Of a DNA stretch of 64,000 nucleotides, positions 49,595 to 59,089 are shown in pieces. Every line of letters begins with the position of its first letter. Within the stretch, counting starts at the first letter, position 1. The DNA is taken from contig NC_015389.1 in the NCBI RefSeq assembly GCF_000195315.1, positions 2,046,001-2,110,000 on the forward strand. The letters run 5' to 3'. Under the pieces are notes generated by a model. It saw only the letters and a program-made list of their open reading frames with translations. It did not search any database and had not been told where the DNA came from. The position numbers and the translations under genes were made by a program. The DNA is from Coriobacterium glomerans PW2. Its GTDB lineage: Bacteria > Actinomycetota > Coriobacteriia > Coriobacteriales > Coriobacteriaceae.

Positions 49595-49875
49595 ATCGCA
49601 CTAGGAGATGATACCCCGGTCCATTCTTGCAAGTCAACTTATTTTTCCTTGGAAATCCAGTGATTCGCACGCGACCCTCTCGTGCGCGGCGGCGGTGCGA
49701 TCGCAAGATGTGTTCTGTGTGATCTTGCGTATGCGATTCGGATGCGACAGGGCGACGGCATCCACCGCGAGAGGCTCCCGGCGTCGGGATACGGAGAAGC
49801 GGTCAGACGGCGATCGTGTTCGAGCGAGATCTGTGCGAGAAAATCATGCAGATGCGCCTGGCCCTTCGCGATAGG
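49595..49875 (+). promoter_or_regulatory. Upstream region of the surface-protein gene
   Basis: No gene is supported. An eight-base inverted repeat, CGCAAGAT (49702-49709) and ATCTTGCG (49722-49729), with a 12-base spacer could be an operator or a small hairpin. No clear promoter boxes were found. Confidence 0.4.
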
Positions 49876-49900
49876 CTCCCCTCATCTGAGGCGAGGGGAG
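49876..49900 (+). promoter_or_regulatory. Hairpin holding the ribosome binding site of the surface-protein gene
   Basis: CTCCCCTC (49876-49883) is the perfect complement of GAGGGGAG (49893-49900), which is the Shine-Dalgarno sequence four bases before the ATG at 49905. The nine-base loop is ATCTGAGGC. Closed, the hairpin would hide the ribosome binding site. Confidence 0.6.
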
Positions 49901-49904
49901 AACC

Positions 49905-52900
49905 ATGGTAAGAAGAGCCCGTCCGCGACGGTTTCGCATCCCGCGAGGCATCTGTGCGCTAGCTGCGAGAAAGATCCTGCTCGTCACAGCCGCCACCCTG
50001 ATCGCAAGCGGCATGATGCTGGGCGACCTCAATGCTGCGCCGTCTGCGCGCGGCGAGATCGCCGTCCCGATAGACAGAGCTCTCGGTGCCACCCGATCGG
50101 TCGAGGAGGTGCTCGAATCCCATCTTGCCGACAATTGCTATCTGGGAACATCCTATGGAACCATCGCCCCGGGCAGCTTCGGTGACTTCAGCACCATCGA
50201 CAGCTGGGACTGCAGATACCCGAACGGACGACCCAAGCCCGGGGTCGGCGGCTATATGAACTGCGCCGGCTTCGTCTCCTCGGTGCTCACCGAGTGCGGT
50301 GCCGACGTCTCGCCGATCGCGAATTTCGTCGCCGCCAACGGATACCGTCGCGGCAACGACACGAACGCATTCAAATGGAACCTCTACGTCTCCGAGAAGG
50401 GATTCGCAGCGGGCAGGTTCGCCACCAAAGAGCAGATGCTGGCTTCGGGCATACTCAAGCGAGGCGATATCATCTACATAAATCCCGTCGACTTCACCGG
50501 CTCCAATGATTGTCACATGGGATTCTTCTGGGGAAGCAGAAGCGACGAGGACCTGTTCTGGCACTCCGCGTTTCACGGCGACGGTCTCGTCGCAGGAGCT
50601 CAGCCGGGAAACATGATCTCGCGCATCACACCTAAAAGCCCCGCGACCTATTATCTCGTGATCAAGACGCAGCACGATGTGGATGTAGCATTCGACAAGG
50701 TGTCAGCTGACGCGTCCTTTACCGATGGGAACTCGCAATACGCGCTCGCAGGTGCAGAGTATGATATCTTTTGCGCCGAGAACGACGCCATCGCGGGACA
50801 CATCGTGACCGACGGGAACGGCCACGCGAAGCTGTCGCTGTCGCCGGGAATTCGCTATTACGCTGTCGAGACGAAAGCGCCCAAGGGTTTCAAGATCGAT
50901 ACGAAACGATGGTATTTCACCGCGAGCGAGGGCGCTGACGTGAACATGCCCGAGGAGCCCGGACGGGTTCTCTTCAAGATCGTGAAGCTGGATGCGACCG
51001 GCAAGATCCAGATCGGCGCGGATCTCAGCGGAGCGACCTATCGACTCGTGGACGCCAAGGGAAGATCCCAGGAGAAGACGACCGATGTCTCGGGTCGGCT
51101 CGCATTCGATGCCGTGCCCTTGGGGAGCATCACCGTGACCGAAACCAAGGCGCCCGAGGGATACCGCCTCGATACCAAGGTGCATTCCTATCAGATCAGC
51201 GCAGACGACCTGTCAGTCGAAGGCGAGGCCGTAATCGAGCCGAAAGATGACTTCGCCGAGATTCCCCTCGCGTTCGATCTGGAGATCGCAAAATTCAAGG
51301 GCGGCGGCGATGACGCCGCACAAGATGACAGCTCCGGACATGAGCAGCCCGCAGCAGGTGTGGTGTTCGAGATCATCTCCAATGCATCGGGCAAGGCGAT
51401 CGGATCGATCGCAACGGGGGCTGACGGATTCGTGGACACGGCCTCAGATCCGAATCTATGGTTCGGACAGGGAGAGCGCGTCGTCGGCATCGCGGGAGCC
51501 ATACCTTATGACCGCGCGGGCTACAGGGTCCAAGAGGTCGCGTCGACCGTGCCGGATGGATTTGACCGCGTCGGAGAGTGGTCCATCACACCGGAGCAGA
51601 TGCTCGACGGGGTCAAGCTTCGCTACATCTTGGACGACGAGCGGATCACCTCGAGTCTCAAGATCGTGAAGACCGATGCCGAAACGAACTCCCCCGTTCC
51701 GCTGGCCGGTTTCACGTTCCAGATACTCGACGAAGACGGTCATGTCATCCATATGGTCGATCCGTATCCGAGTCCCACCGAACTCGATGCGTTCACCACG
51801 GACTCCTCAGGCAGCGTCACCTTACCTGAACGGCTTTCCAGCGGACGCTACCGGATTCGAGAAATCGCTTCGAGCGCACCGTACCTCATCGGCGACATCG
51901 AGGTCGAATTTGAGATCCCCGCCGACTTCAGGAAAGCCGCGCCGATCGTCGTCGTCGAGTTCCCCGACAGTCAGGCTATGGGGCGAGCGGCCATCACAAA
52001 GACCTGCGCTGAGGAGAAGTCCGCCACCGATGGGGGAGCCGGCGGATCCGATTTCGACAACGGCTGCGCCAAAGCGCTGGCCGGTGCTCAATTCGATGTC
52101 AAGGCGGTGCACGACGTCGTGGGGCCCGACGGCCGCGTGCGCGCCCTCCAAGGAGAGATCGTCGATCATGTCACGACCGATGAGGACGGGCTCGCCACCA
52201 CCAAACCGCTGTATCTTGGATCGGGCAGCGCCGTATACGCCTTCATCGAGACCGTGGCACCCGCCGGTCACGTGCTCGACGACACGCCTCACGAGGTGAC
52301 GCTCACGTACAAGGACGCGAGGACCCCGATCGTGAGCGCGGGCACCGACGTGGATGATGCCCCGACTCGGACGGTCATCGAGAAGACCGGCAGCGATGGA
52401 TCCGCCCTGGCAGGAGCGACGTTCGCGCTTTGGTGCGCCGATGACGAGATCGACATCACACCGGACGCCGAGACCGGAGCGATCGCGCTGCTGGCACCGG
52501 ACGCGACCGGCATTCGTCTGCGCGCGAGCAGCGAGGACGACGCCGACCCGCGCGCAGACGATGCGAGCACCTTCGTGGAGCTCGAACGAGACAAGCAGAC
52601 GGGATACTGGCACGCAGAGCGACTCCTGCCCGATGACTACGAGATCATATCGAGCGGGCCGGCAGGCGGGGATGATCGAGGGACCGATGAGGACGGGGCC
52701 GCTGAGACCAAAGCGGGCTCCGTGCAGATCATGCCGGGGCGCGTGAGCTACGGCAGTTTGGAATCGGGGTCATACCGATCGCTTCCCGTCCTGCTTGCGG
52801 ATAACGCCCAGCCTGATGAACTCACCACCGACGACAGCGGCCGAATCTTCATCGGCCACCTGAGGGCCGGCTCCTACCGCATCGCCGAGACGGCGGCGCC

Positions 52901-54245
52901 TCCGGGATATCTCATCGACGCCGAGCCCAGATCCTTCACCGTAGATGATCGCGGCCTCACCGAGGGCATGCCGATCTGGACGATCAGAATCTCGGATGAT
53001 TGCACCAAGCTGGCTATCTCAAAACGAGATATAACCGATGAGCAGGAGCTGCCGGGGGCGACCCTGTCGATCTTGGACGAGAATCGCGACGTCGTCGCGA
53101 CATGGGTCAGCGGTGGGGATCCGCACCGCATAGACCGGCTCGCACCGGGGAGCTATACCCTCATCGAGACGATAGCGCCTCACACGTACGACCAGACAAC
53201 CGAGGTTCCCTTCAAGGTGGAGCCGACCGGCGAGATACAGCATGTCATCATGTACGATGAACCGATCGCTGTTTCCGGTGGGATCGATGTGCGGCAGGAG
53301 ATCGCGCGGCCCACCGCAGCGGGAAGTCGGCCGAACGGCGACGGACGAAATCGCGCCACCGTGAACCAACGCGACGACGGGCGCTATGCATGCAGCTTCG
53401 ACTTCCGCAGCACCTCCTCCACTTGGGTGGATGAATTCACCGTCGAGTGCTCCTTGGATGCCGTCTCAGCGGGCGCCTCAGAACTCGAGCGTCTCATCAC
53501 CCCGCGTGCGCGAGGTGACTACGATGGCAAGATGAACGTCTGGTTCAAGACGGACGGACACGTCGATGGCAACGAGGCGCAAGCGGCTAACGCGTCGCGA
53601 TCTGATGGCCATGTGAATCCATGGCTCGATGACGACTCCACCTCCTCGACACTTGGAGATGACGGTCGCGCGCTTGACTACACGGGCTGGAAGCTCTGGG
53701 CAGCCGACGTCTCGACCGACAGGTCAACCGAACTCAAGGTTTCCGACCTCGGTCTCGCGAGCGGCCAGCGGATCGTCGGGGTGCGCTTCGAGTACGGTCG
53801 CGTGGATGCGGGGTTCACCACGCGCGCAGGTGAATGGGACCGAGATGATATCAAAGATCCCCATGACGACCTTGACTGGATCGGAGGCGACCGGGGAGGC
53901 GATTCGCACGGAAGCGATCGGAACGAACTCGCCGGAGCCGTTTTGCATCTGCGCGCGGGCGCCTCATACACCGAGGGCGTCGCACTGAACACATCGGGCA
54001 GGGTGGATCTGTATCGCAACGGAGGCGGAGACGACCTCGAGGACCATGATACGGATCGGGTCACGCAGACGCCGGGAACCGTTGCCGTGCCCCTGCCGCA
54101 AACCGGGGCCGCTCCGCTCGCTTATGTTACATGCGCCCTCAGCGCCACAGCGGCATCGGCGGCCTGCCTGATCGGTCTATGGCGTCATCGGACGCGGAGC
54201 GGCGGAGTGGGAAGGGCAGCCCGACGGCGACGGCGCGCGACGTGA
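49905..54245 (+). CDS. LPQTG wall-anchored protein with NlpC/P60-like and Cna-B modules
   Basis: 1446 residues. A basic head and hydrophobic segment (about 22-40) form the export signal. Residues 75-250 look like an NlpC/P60-type cysteine peptidase: C120 in MNCAGFVSSVL, RGDIIYINP, and H204 in DCHMGFFWG. From 255 to about 1120 come seven or eight Cna-B/SpaA-like beta modules. Their lysine strands (IVKLD, IVKTD, ITKTC, IEKTG, ISKRD) and E-containing strands (VTETKAPEGY, IETVAPAGH, IAETAAPPGY, IETIAPHTY) suggest internal isopeptide bonds. Residues 1155-1375 form an extra domain of unknown kind. LPQTG at 1397-1401, a hydrophobic stretch and a basic tail complete the sorting signal. The next gene is a sortase coupled to it. 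Domain calls are from motifs only. Confidence 0.85.
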   Translation: MVRRARPRRFRIPRGICALAARKILLVTAATLIASGMMLGDLNAAPSARGEIAVPIDRALGATRSVEEVLESHLADNCYLGTSYGTIAPGSFGDFSTIDSWDCRYPNGRPKPGVGGYMNCAGFVSSVLTECGADVSPIANFVAANGYRRGNDTNAFKWNLYVSEKGFAAGRFATKEQMLASGILKRGDIIYINPVDFTGSNDCHMGFFWGSRSDEDLFWHSAFHGDGLVAGAQPGNMISRITPKSPATYYLVIKTQHDVDVAFDKVSADASFTDGNSQYALAGAEYDIFCAENDAIAGHIVTDGNGHAKLSLSPGIRYYAVETKAPKGFKIDTKRWYFTASEGADVNMPEEPGRVLFKIVKLDATGKIQIGADLSGATYRLVDAKGRSQEKTTDVSGRLAFDAVPLGSITVTETKAPEGYRLDTKVHSYQISADDLSVEGEAVIEPKDDFAEIPLAFDLEIAKFKGGGDDAAQDDSSGHEQPAAGVVFEIISNASGKAIGSIATGADGFVDTASDPNLWFGQGERVVGIAGAIPYDRAGYRVQEVASTVPDGFDRVGEWSITPEQMLDGVKLRYILDDERITSSLKIVKTDAETNSPVPLAGFTFQILDEDGHVIHMVDPYPSPTELDAFTTDSSGSVTLPERLSSGRYRIREIASSAPYLIGDIEVEFEIPADFRKAAPIVVVEFPDSQAMGRAAITKTCAEEKSATDGGAGGSDFDNGCAKALAGAQFDVKAVHDVVGPDGRVRALQGEIVDHVTTDEDGLATTKPLYLGSGSAVYAFIETVAPAGHVLDDTPHEVTLTYKDARTPIVSAGTDVDDAPTRTVIEKTGSDGSALAGATFALWCADDEIDITPDAETGAIALLAPDATGIRLRASSEDDADPRADDASTFVELERDKQTGYWHAERLLPDDYEIISSGPAGGDDRGTDEDGAAETKAGSVQIMPGRVSYGSLESGSYRSLPVLLADNAQPDELTTDDSGRIFIGHLRAGSYRIAETAAPPGYLIDAEPRSFTVDDRGLTEGMPIWTIRISDDCTKLAISKRDITDEQELPGATLSILDENRDVVATWVSGGDPHRIDRLAPGSYTLIETIAPHTYDQTTEVPFKVEPTGEIQHVIMYDEPIAVSGGIDVRQEIARPTAAGSRPNGDGRNRATVNQRDDGRYACSFDFRSTSSTWVDEFTVECSLDAVSAGASELERLITPRARGDYDGKMNVWFKTDGHVDGNEAQAANASRSDGHVNPWLDDDSTSSTLGDDGRALDYTGWKLWAADVSTDRSTELKVSDLGLASGQRIVGVRFEYGRVDAGFTTRAGEWDRDDIKDPHDDLDWIGGDRGGDSHGSDRNELAGAVLHLRAGASYTEGVALNTSGRVDLYRNGGGDDLEDHDTDRVTQTPGTVAVPLPQTGAAPLAYVTCALSATAASAACLIGLWRHRTRSGGVGRAARRRRRAT

Positions 54246-54988
54246 GCGGGCGGCATCAAACGACGGATCGCGGAGATCCGAGACGGAGAGTCCTTCTGTG
54301 CGCCGCGACGCTTCTCGCGCTGGTCTCGGTTGAAACCTGCTCGATCCAAGCTTCATTCCAGCAGATGGCGCAGATGCACAACACCGGGGTGGACGCCGAA
54401 TCGACTCGATACCGCGAGATTCAAGGAACGCGGGGCGATGCGGTGCCCGAGATGCCCCGCATCCTTGTAAGGGGGACCGAGATAGATTATTCCATCGCGC
54501 AGGATCGCAGCGATCTCGCAGATGGCTTCTTCCTCTCCCATGACCCCTCGGGCGCACCAAGGCGATCCGGGTGCCCCTTCATCGATCGCAGAAGCTCGCT
54601 CGACGCTCGTCACATTCTCATATACGGCCACAATCTCGGTGCCGGTTCAGGTATGTTCTCCGAACTTGAAGATGCATGGCACCAAAGAATTCTTGAAGCG
54701 ATCGGTGATGCGGTGCTCTATCTGCCTGATGGAACCACGACGGAGTTCTCCCCGATATGCGCCGAGCGGGTCAACGAGAGGTATGCCGATGTGCAGCGTT
54801 TCGGATTCAGCGATGAGGCCGACTTGCGCGAATGGGTCTGCTCGATCGCACGCGAGTCCCAAGCCGCCATAGCCGACTGGCACAAGACCGCGGGGAATGC
54901 CAGACGGGTGCTGACACTGGTCACGTGCTCATCTGCTCGCCCATCCGAGCGGCTGCGAACCCTGATCGTGTTCGCAAGCTCAACATGA
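54242..54988 (+). CDS. Class B-like sortase, coupled to the LPQTG protein gene
   Basis: 248 residues from the GTG at 54242, which overlaps the upstream stop as GTGA; the frame is open to 54131, where ATG starts lack a binding site. A basic head leads to one membrane segment at about 14-34 (VLLCAATLLALVSVETC). The triad is visible: His in HILIYGHNLGAG, Cys in TLVTCSSARP and an Arg in SERLRTL. Gene position makes the adjacent LPQTG protein its likely substrate. It differs strongly in sequence from the sortase at 23552. Confidence 0.85.
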   Translation: MSGRHQTTDRGDPRRRVLLCAATLLALVSVETCSIQASFQQMAQMHNTGVDAESTRYREIQGTRGDAVPEMPRILVRGTEIDYSIAQDRSDLADGFFLSHDPSGAPRRSGCPFIDRRSSLDARHILIYGHNLGAGSGMFSELEDAWHQRILEAIGDAVLYLPDGTTTEFSPICAERVNERYADVQRFGFSDEADLREWVCSIARESQAAIADWHKTAGNARRVLTLVTCSSARPSERLRTLIVFASST

Positions 54989-55034
54989 CTCGGTGCGCGA
55001 CGGATGCGCTCGGACGATCCTGAGGCGCGCCGGA

Positions 55035-55238
55035 TCACGATGCGGCTGCGTCAGCTCCTGATCCGGCGACGCCGGATAATCCGGACGATCCTCCGTCGAG
55101 CTGATCGACCGTCTGCCTCCCATCGCGATGCGTCGACCCCTTGACCCCCACGAGGAATGCGCCACCCAGACCGAGCGCGACAGCGATCGCGAGCCCGATG
55201 AGATAGCACAGCCAATGTCGTTTGATGAACGCGAACAT
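55035..55238 (-). CDS. Small single-span membrane protein
   Basis: 67 residues. GGAGG lies four bases before the ATG at 55238. MFAFIKRHWLCYLIGLAIAV shows a basic start and one hydrophobic segment at about 8-31 (WLCYLIGLAIAVALGLGGAFLVGV). A short Gly/Ser/Asp-rich tail follows. It converges on the sortase gene with a 46-base gap. The strong ribosome binding site argues that it is real. No family recognised. Confidence 0.6.
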   Translation of the reverse strand: MFAFIKRHWLCYLIGLAIAVALGLGGAFLVGVKGSTHRDGRQTVDQLDGGSSGLSGVAGSGADAAAS

Positions 55239-55440
55239 GGATCCTCCAAAGAATACGTCTGGGACCTATGCTATCAGCTTTCCCCGATGGTCGATCATAC
55301 AATCGTTCCCGCAGTCGTCGGACATGGCGGCATCAGCCAGCTGACTGCTCGGCAACCTTCAGGGAAGACAGCCGATACGAAGCGTATGATTGTGGGTACA
55401 GATCAGGACACGGTCAGCAGACGATGAAAGGAACACAGCG

Positions 55441-55737
55441 ATGTCCGATACCCTAGAGCTCTACTACATGCCGACATGCCCCTTCTGTCGAAGGGTGCTC
55501 AACTACATGGAAGTTCACAACATCGATATTCCCCGTCATGATATCACCTCCGAACCGACTGCTCGAACCACCCTTGAGGAGCAAGGCGGCAAGATGCAGG
55601 TTCCGTGTCTGTTCATCAATGGAAAGCCGCTGTTCGAGTCAGATGACATCATCACGTTTCTGGAGACGGCGTTCCACGTGAATGACGAGGGCGACCAGTC
55701 AATCCAAGACGTGGTGCAAACCGAGGCCGGCGACTAG
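55441..55737 (+). CDS. Glutaredoxin-like thioredoxin-fold protein
   Basis: 98 residues from the ATG at 55441 (AAAGGA eight bases upstream). LELYYMPTCPFCRRVLNYME has the CPFC redox pair in the thioredoxin fold. QVPCLFINGKPLFESDDIITFLE supplies the cis-proline and the GST/glutaredoxin-type end. It probably reduces disulfides or glutathione-like mixed disulfides in the cytoplasm; the electron donor is unknown. A perfect palindromic terminator follows. Confidence 0.85.
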   Translation: MSDTLELYYMPTCPFCRRVLNYMEVHNIDIPRHDITSEPTARTTLEEQGGKMQVPCLFINGKPLFESDDIITFLETAFHVNDEGDQSIQDVVQTEAGD

Positions 55738-55787
55738 ATCAATAGTCATCGATTTCAAAGTCGCCGTTGCTCGACACGAGCAGGCGT

Positions 55788-55827
55788 ATAACGGACGAGG
55801 GGCCCAGCTGGGCCCCTCGTCCGTTAT
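55788..55827. terminator. Perfect 40-base palindrome, two-way terminator
   Basis: ATAACGGACGAGGGGCCCAG is followed directly by its exact complement. It lies between the glutaredoxin-like gene and the convergent M28-like gene, so it can end both transcripts. The U-tract is weak (TTAT) in either direction. Confidence 0.75.
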
Positions 55828-55840
55828 CGGTATCCTATAT

Positions 55841-58800
55841 CTAGGACCTGCGGATGACTTCGGTCACCACATCGCAGACCAATGCGATGTTGTCGACATC
55901 CACGTTGCAGGGCATGTCATCTTCAGAGTGCGAGCGGGCGAGACCGGGCCCATCGACTCCCGCTATCGTGAGAGCGCGCAGGCTCATGGACATCGCAGCG
56001 TGCGCATCGGTGCTGAGATAGGGCATGTTCACCGCACCGAACTCATGATGGAAGGCTGCGGAGACTTTGCGGACGAGGTTCATGATGCGCTTGTCACCCT
56101 TGAGGACGCGCTCCTCCCCCTCGGTCGCGACCATCGCGAGCTCACCGGCGCCGACGCAATCCAGATTTATCAGAAACACACCGCGCAGGCTATCGCGATG
56201 CGTTTCAAGAAACGCCCTCATCCCGGCGTTGCCGAATTCGGAAGCCCCCGTCGCCACGAACCAGATATCGTGACCGAGCAGCTCCTCGTCGCCCATAGAG
56301 GCGATCGCGTTTCTCATCTCGGCTGGGCTGGCATCCTCCTCCCCGGTTGCACCGCCCTTCCAGTCTTCATCGCCATCGTCGAAGTTATCCCATGAACCGG
56401 CATCGCGCCCGAACTTCTTGGCATCGAAATCCTTCTCGATGCCGAGCCAGTCGGACATGCTGTCATGTTCCCTGCTCTTTCTGCCGAACAGCCGTCCAAG
56501 TCCTCGTCTTCTGTCCGTATCGTGCGGCGAGCCGTCGGTATCGACGACGGAGCTGTTTTCCTTGACGGAAATGACCTCGAATTTCCCCGCACTCGAAGTG
56601 CCCTCGGGATGCGCGGGCGCGACGTTCGGTGTCGGCGCGACCACAGGATCCGATTCCGAAGACATGTCTCCGGTATCGGGTGAGAACGGGTCCGCCGGGG
56701 AGATAGCGGGATCGGGAAGATCGAACAGAGACGAACGATTTGTCGATGTCGCCTGATCGACAGATGCGGGAGCAGAGGGCGCGGGTACAGCTATCTGCGG
56801 ATTCGCGCGCGGCAGATCCCAACCGGGGGCTGAAGGCACGACCTGCGCCGCGTCTCCGGTCACAAGCGGAACCGCCGGGATGCGACGAGAGCGCCTTGAG
56901 GTGCGAACGGTGTCTTGCGATATCTGAGCCATGAGCGAGTCGACGGTATCCGCCGCGGCGACTCCGCGCGATGCCTCGTCGCTCGCGACCTCAGAGACGC
57001 TCTGCTCCGAGTTGGATCGCTCGATGGGCTGCTTCGGTTCGCCTGATTCAGTCATTTGAGTATGCGCATCATCTTGAGGCGGGGTCTGCTCAGCGAAGGA
57101 TGGCTCGTGAGCGACCGTTGCGCCCGGATCATCTATGAGCTGCTCGGGCGTGGAAAGGGGCTGCGAGGGGCTGGGCTCGCGGTCCCCATCAGGTTCACTC
57201 TGTTTTGCAACACCCTGATCGGACAGATCTTCATCTCGACCTTCGGGGCGCTCGGCAAAAGATTCGCTCGAACGCGCCTTGGCGTCCGAATCCGGTTCAC
57301 CATCGCGCGCAGCTGCGGCAATGTCGCCGGTCGCTCCTTGGATCAGGCCCCGTCCCGCACGAATCGTCGCATCGAAGATACGTGCGGCACCGGCACCGAC
57401 CTCTGAGAGCGTCCCGACCAATCCCGATTTGACGGAAGGTTCTTGAACGGGCACGGGAGAACTCTTGGATTCTTTGCGATGATCGGCGAGGCCGTTTTCT
57501 TGTGACCCCCCGAGCTCCGCGTGGTCCGTGTCAGATGATTCAGCTATATCGGTGCGGACTGGCTCGACGCCGGCGGAAACGGTCTCGAGAACCGGTACGT
57601 GCGCGGCGGCTTCCTCAGAGGGTGCACCGGACGACGCGGCGGGGTGCTCGTCGATGTGATCCGGTTCCTTCACGTCCTCATCCACATAGACCAACTCGCA
57701 GGCTTGCGGGATCATACCCAGATCTCTGACGACGCCCGGGCCGAATCGCCAGCCTGGCTCGGTGTGCCTCGCGCGGGGTTGCTCGGCGCTCTGGGCGAAG
57801 GCGGCATCTCGCTCGGCGTGCGATGAGGATCGATCGTCTGCGCCGTCGGAGGCGGGGTTCCCCTCATCTTTCAGAGATGGCGTCTTCGGCTCAGCTGAGA
57901 TTTGCGCGCTGTCCTGCTCGTCGGTGCGAGCCGCGTCTGCCGGCGCAGGCTGCGCCGACGCGGCGCTCTCCTCACCGGACTCGGTATCTGCGGCCGGCTC
58001 TTCCGCGCTCGGCGTCCGCACGGGCTCGCGCTCACTCGTCTCGGCCTGATAAGCGGTCCCGACCGTCGATGAGATCGAAGAGGTCGCTGCAGGTTCGACC
58101 GTCGGTGGGATCGATGATGTCGCAGCGGGCTCATCGCTGTTCTCGATAGCGTCGCCTGCGGCGGGCTGCTCCAAGATTCCCGTCCTGCCTTGCCCGGCAT
58201 CCGGGTTCGCGGCGGCAGAATCGAGCCCGTCGACGGGGATCAGCCCATCAGAGGGCGCGGTTTCGACCGCAGCGGGTTTCTCTGCGAGAAGCTGCTGCTC
58301 GGAGCTGCGGCGCTGATCGGCGATATAGGTATCGAATGGAATGTCGTCGGGGAACTCGCGCTCGCCTCGATATGGACAGACCTCGTCCATGATGCCGAGC
58401 AGCGCGGCGACTGAAGACTTGTTGCACACCGCGCCCGAGGTGTAGGGCAGAGCGACCCGATTGAGCAGAATGGCGATCGCGCGAAGAAGCGGCACGCCCG
58501 CCGTCAGAATCGCGAGGATCCAAAGAATGATCTTCACCGCAGCGGGCAGCGGAAGAATCCTCATGACCATGAATACCGCCGGCAGCACCATCGCCGCGGG
58601 CATGAGCTTGGCGATCAGGGGACGATAGGTCGCGTACGGCATCTGAGCGAACACGTCTGCGCGCGGAGAATCATAATGGGCGACGACGACGACCGGACGA
58701 TTGCGCGGCGATGCCATCGGTCCTGACGCCTCATGATGGGCGATGACGTTCTGACTCAGCCCTCCGGCGCCTATGCTCGGCAAAACGACGCGGCCATGCC

Positions 58801-59089
58801 TCTCGAGCGTGAAGAGCGCGCAAGCGGCGATGACCAGAAGAAATCCGATGACCCCCGCTGCCCCGCCGAATCCGGCGAGCACCGAGGCGATGAAGACGAG
58901 CACGCCAAGAACCGCCGATATGATCCTCGGTGAACCCGAGGCGCTGAACTCCTGCACCTCGGGCGCGAAGCCGTGGCGCCTGAACGTCTTTGCTATCTCG
59001 TCGGCAGCTGCTCGCTCCTCCATGCTGCACGCAGGCGTTATCCCCGTACTCTGAAGTAGGTGGTTGAGGTAATTCCGGGTCTGTGCCAT
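55841..59089 (-). CDS. M28-like membrane peptidase with a very long low-complexity insert
   Basis: 1082 residues from the ATG at 59089 (GGAG five bases upstream). Membrane segments at about 55-95 flank the start of an aminopeptidase-like domain: VVVVAHYDSPRADV (about 133) has the first His/Asp. More membrane segments follow (about 160-215), then GAVCNKSSVAALLGIMDE. About 590 residues rich in Glu, Ser, Ala and Pro separate this from the rest of the domain at about 860-1082. There DIWFVATGASEFGNAGMRAFLE, FLINLDCVGAGEL and ARSHSEDDMPCNVD give further Glu, Asp and His ligands. Family members have Asp where this protein has Cys in VCN, so two-zinc activity is doubtful. It converges on the palindrome at 55788. 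Confidence 0.7.
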   Translation of the reverse strand: MAQTRNYLNHLLQSTGITPACSMEERAAADEIAKTFRRHGFAPEVQEFSASGSPRIISAVLGVLVFIASVLAGFGGAAGVIGFLLVIAACALFTLERHGRVVLPSIGAGGLSQNVIAHHEASGPMASPRNRPVVVVAHYDSPRADVFAQMPYATYRPLIAKLMPAAMVLPAVFMVMRILPLPAAVKIILWILAILTAGVPLLRAIAILLNRVALPYTSGAVCNKSSVAALLGIMDEVCPYRGEREFPDDIPFDTYIADQRRSSEQQLLAEKPAAVETAPSDGLIPVDGLDSAAANPDAGQGRTGILEQPAAGDAIENSDEPAATSSIPPTVEPAATSSISSTVGTAYQAETSEREPVRTPSAEEPAADTESGEESAASAQPAPADAARTDEQDSAQISAEPKTPSLKDEGNPASDGADDRSSSHAERDAAFAQSAEQPRARHTEPGWRFGPGVVRDLGMIPQACELVYVDEDVKEPDHIDEHPAASSGAPSEEAAAHVPVLETVSAGVEPVRTDIAESSDTDHAELGGSQENGLADHRKESKSSPVPVQEPSVKSGLVGTLSEVGAGAARIFDATIRAGRGLIQGATGDIAAAARDGEPDSDAKARSSESFAERPEGRDEDLSDQGVAKQSEPDGDREPSPSQPLSTPEQLIDDPGATVAHEPSFAEQTPPQDDAHTQMTESGEPKQPIERSNSEQSVSEVASDEASRGVAAADTVDSLMAQISQDTVRTSRRSRRIPAVPLVTGDAAQVVPSAPGWDLPRANPQIAVPAPSAPASVDQATSTNRSSLFDLPDPAISPADPFSPDTGDMSSESDPVVAPTPNVAPAHPEGTSSAGKFEVISVKENSSVVDTDGSPHDTDRRRGLGRLFGRKSREHDSMSDWLGIEKDFDAKKFGRDAGSWDNFDDGDEDWKGGATGEEDASPAEMRNAIASMGDEELLGHDIWFVATGASEFGNAGMRAFLETHRDSLRGVFLINLDCVGAGELAMVATEGEERVLKGDKRIMNLVRKVSAAFHHEFGAVNMPYLSTDAHAAMSMSLRALTIAGVDGPGLARSHSEDDMPCNVDVDNIALVCDVVTEVIRRS

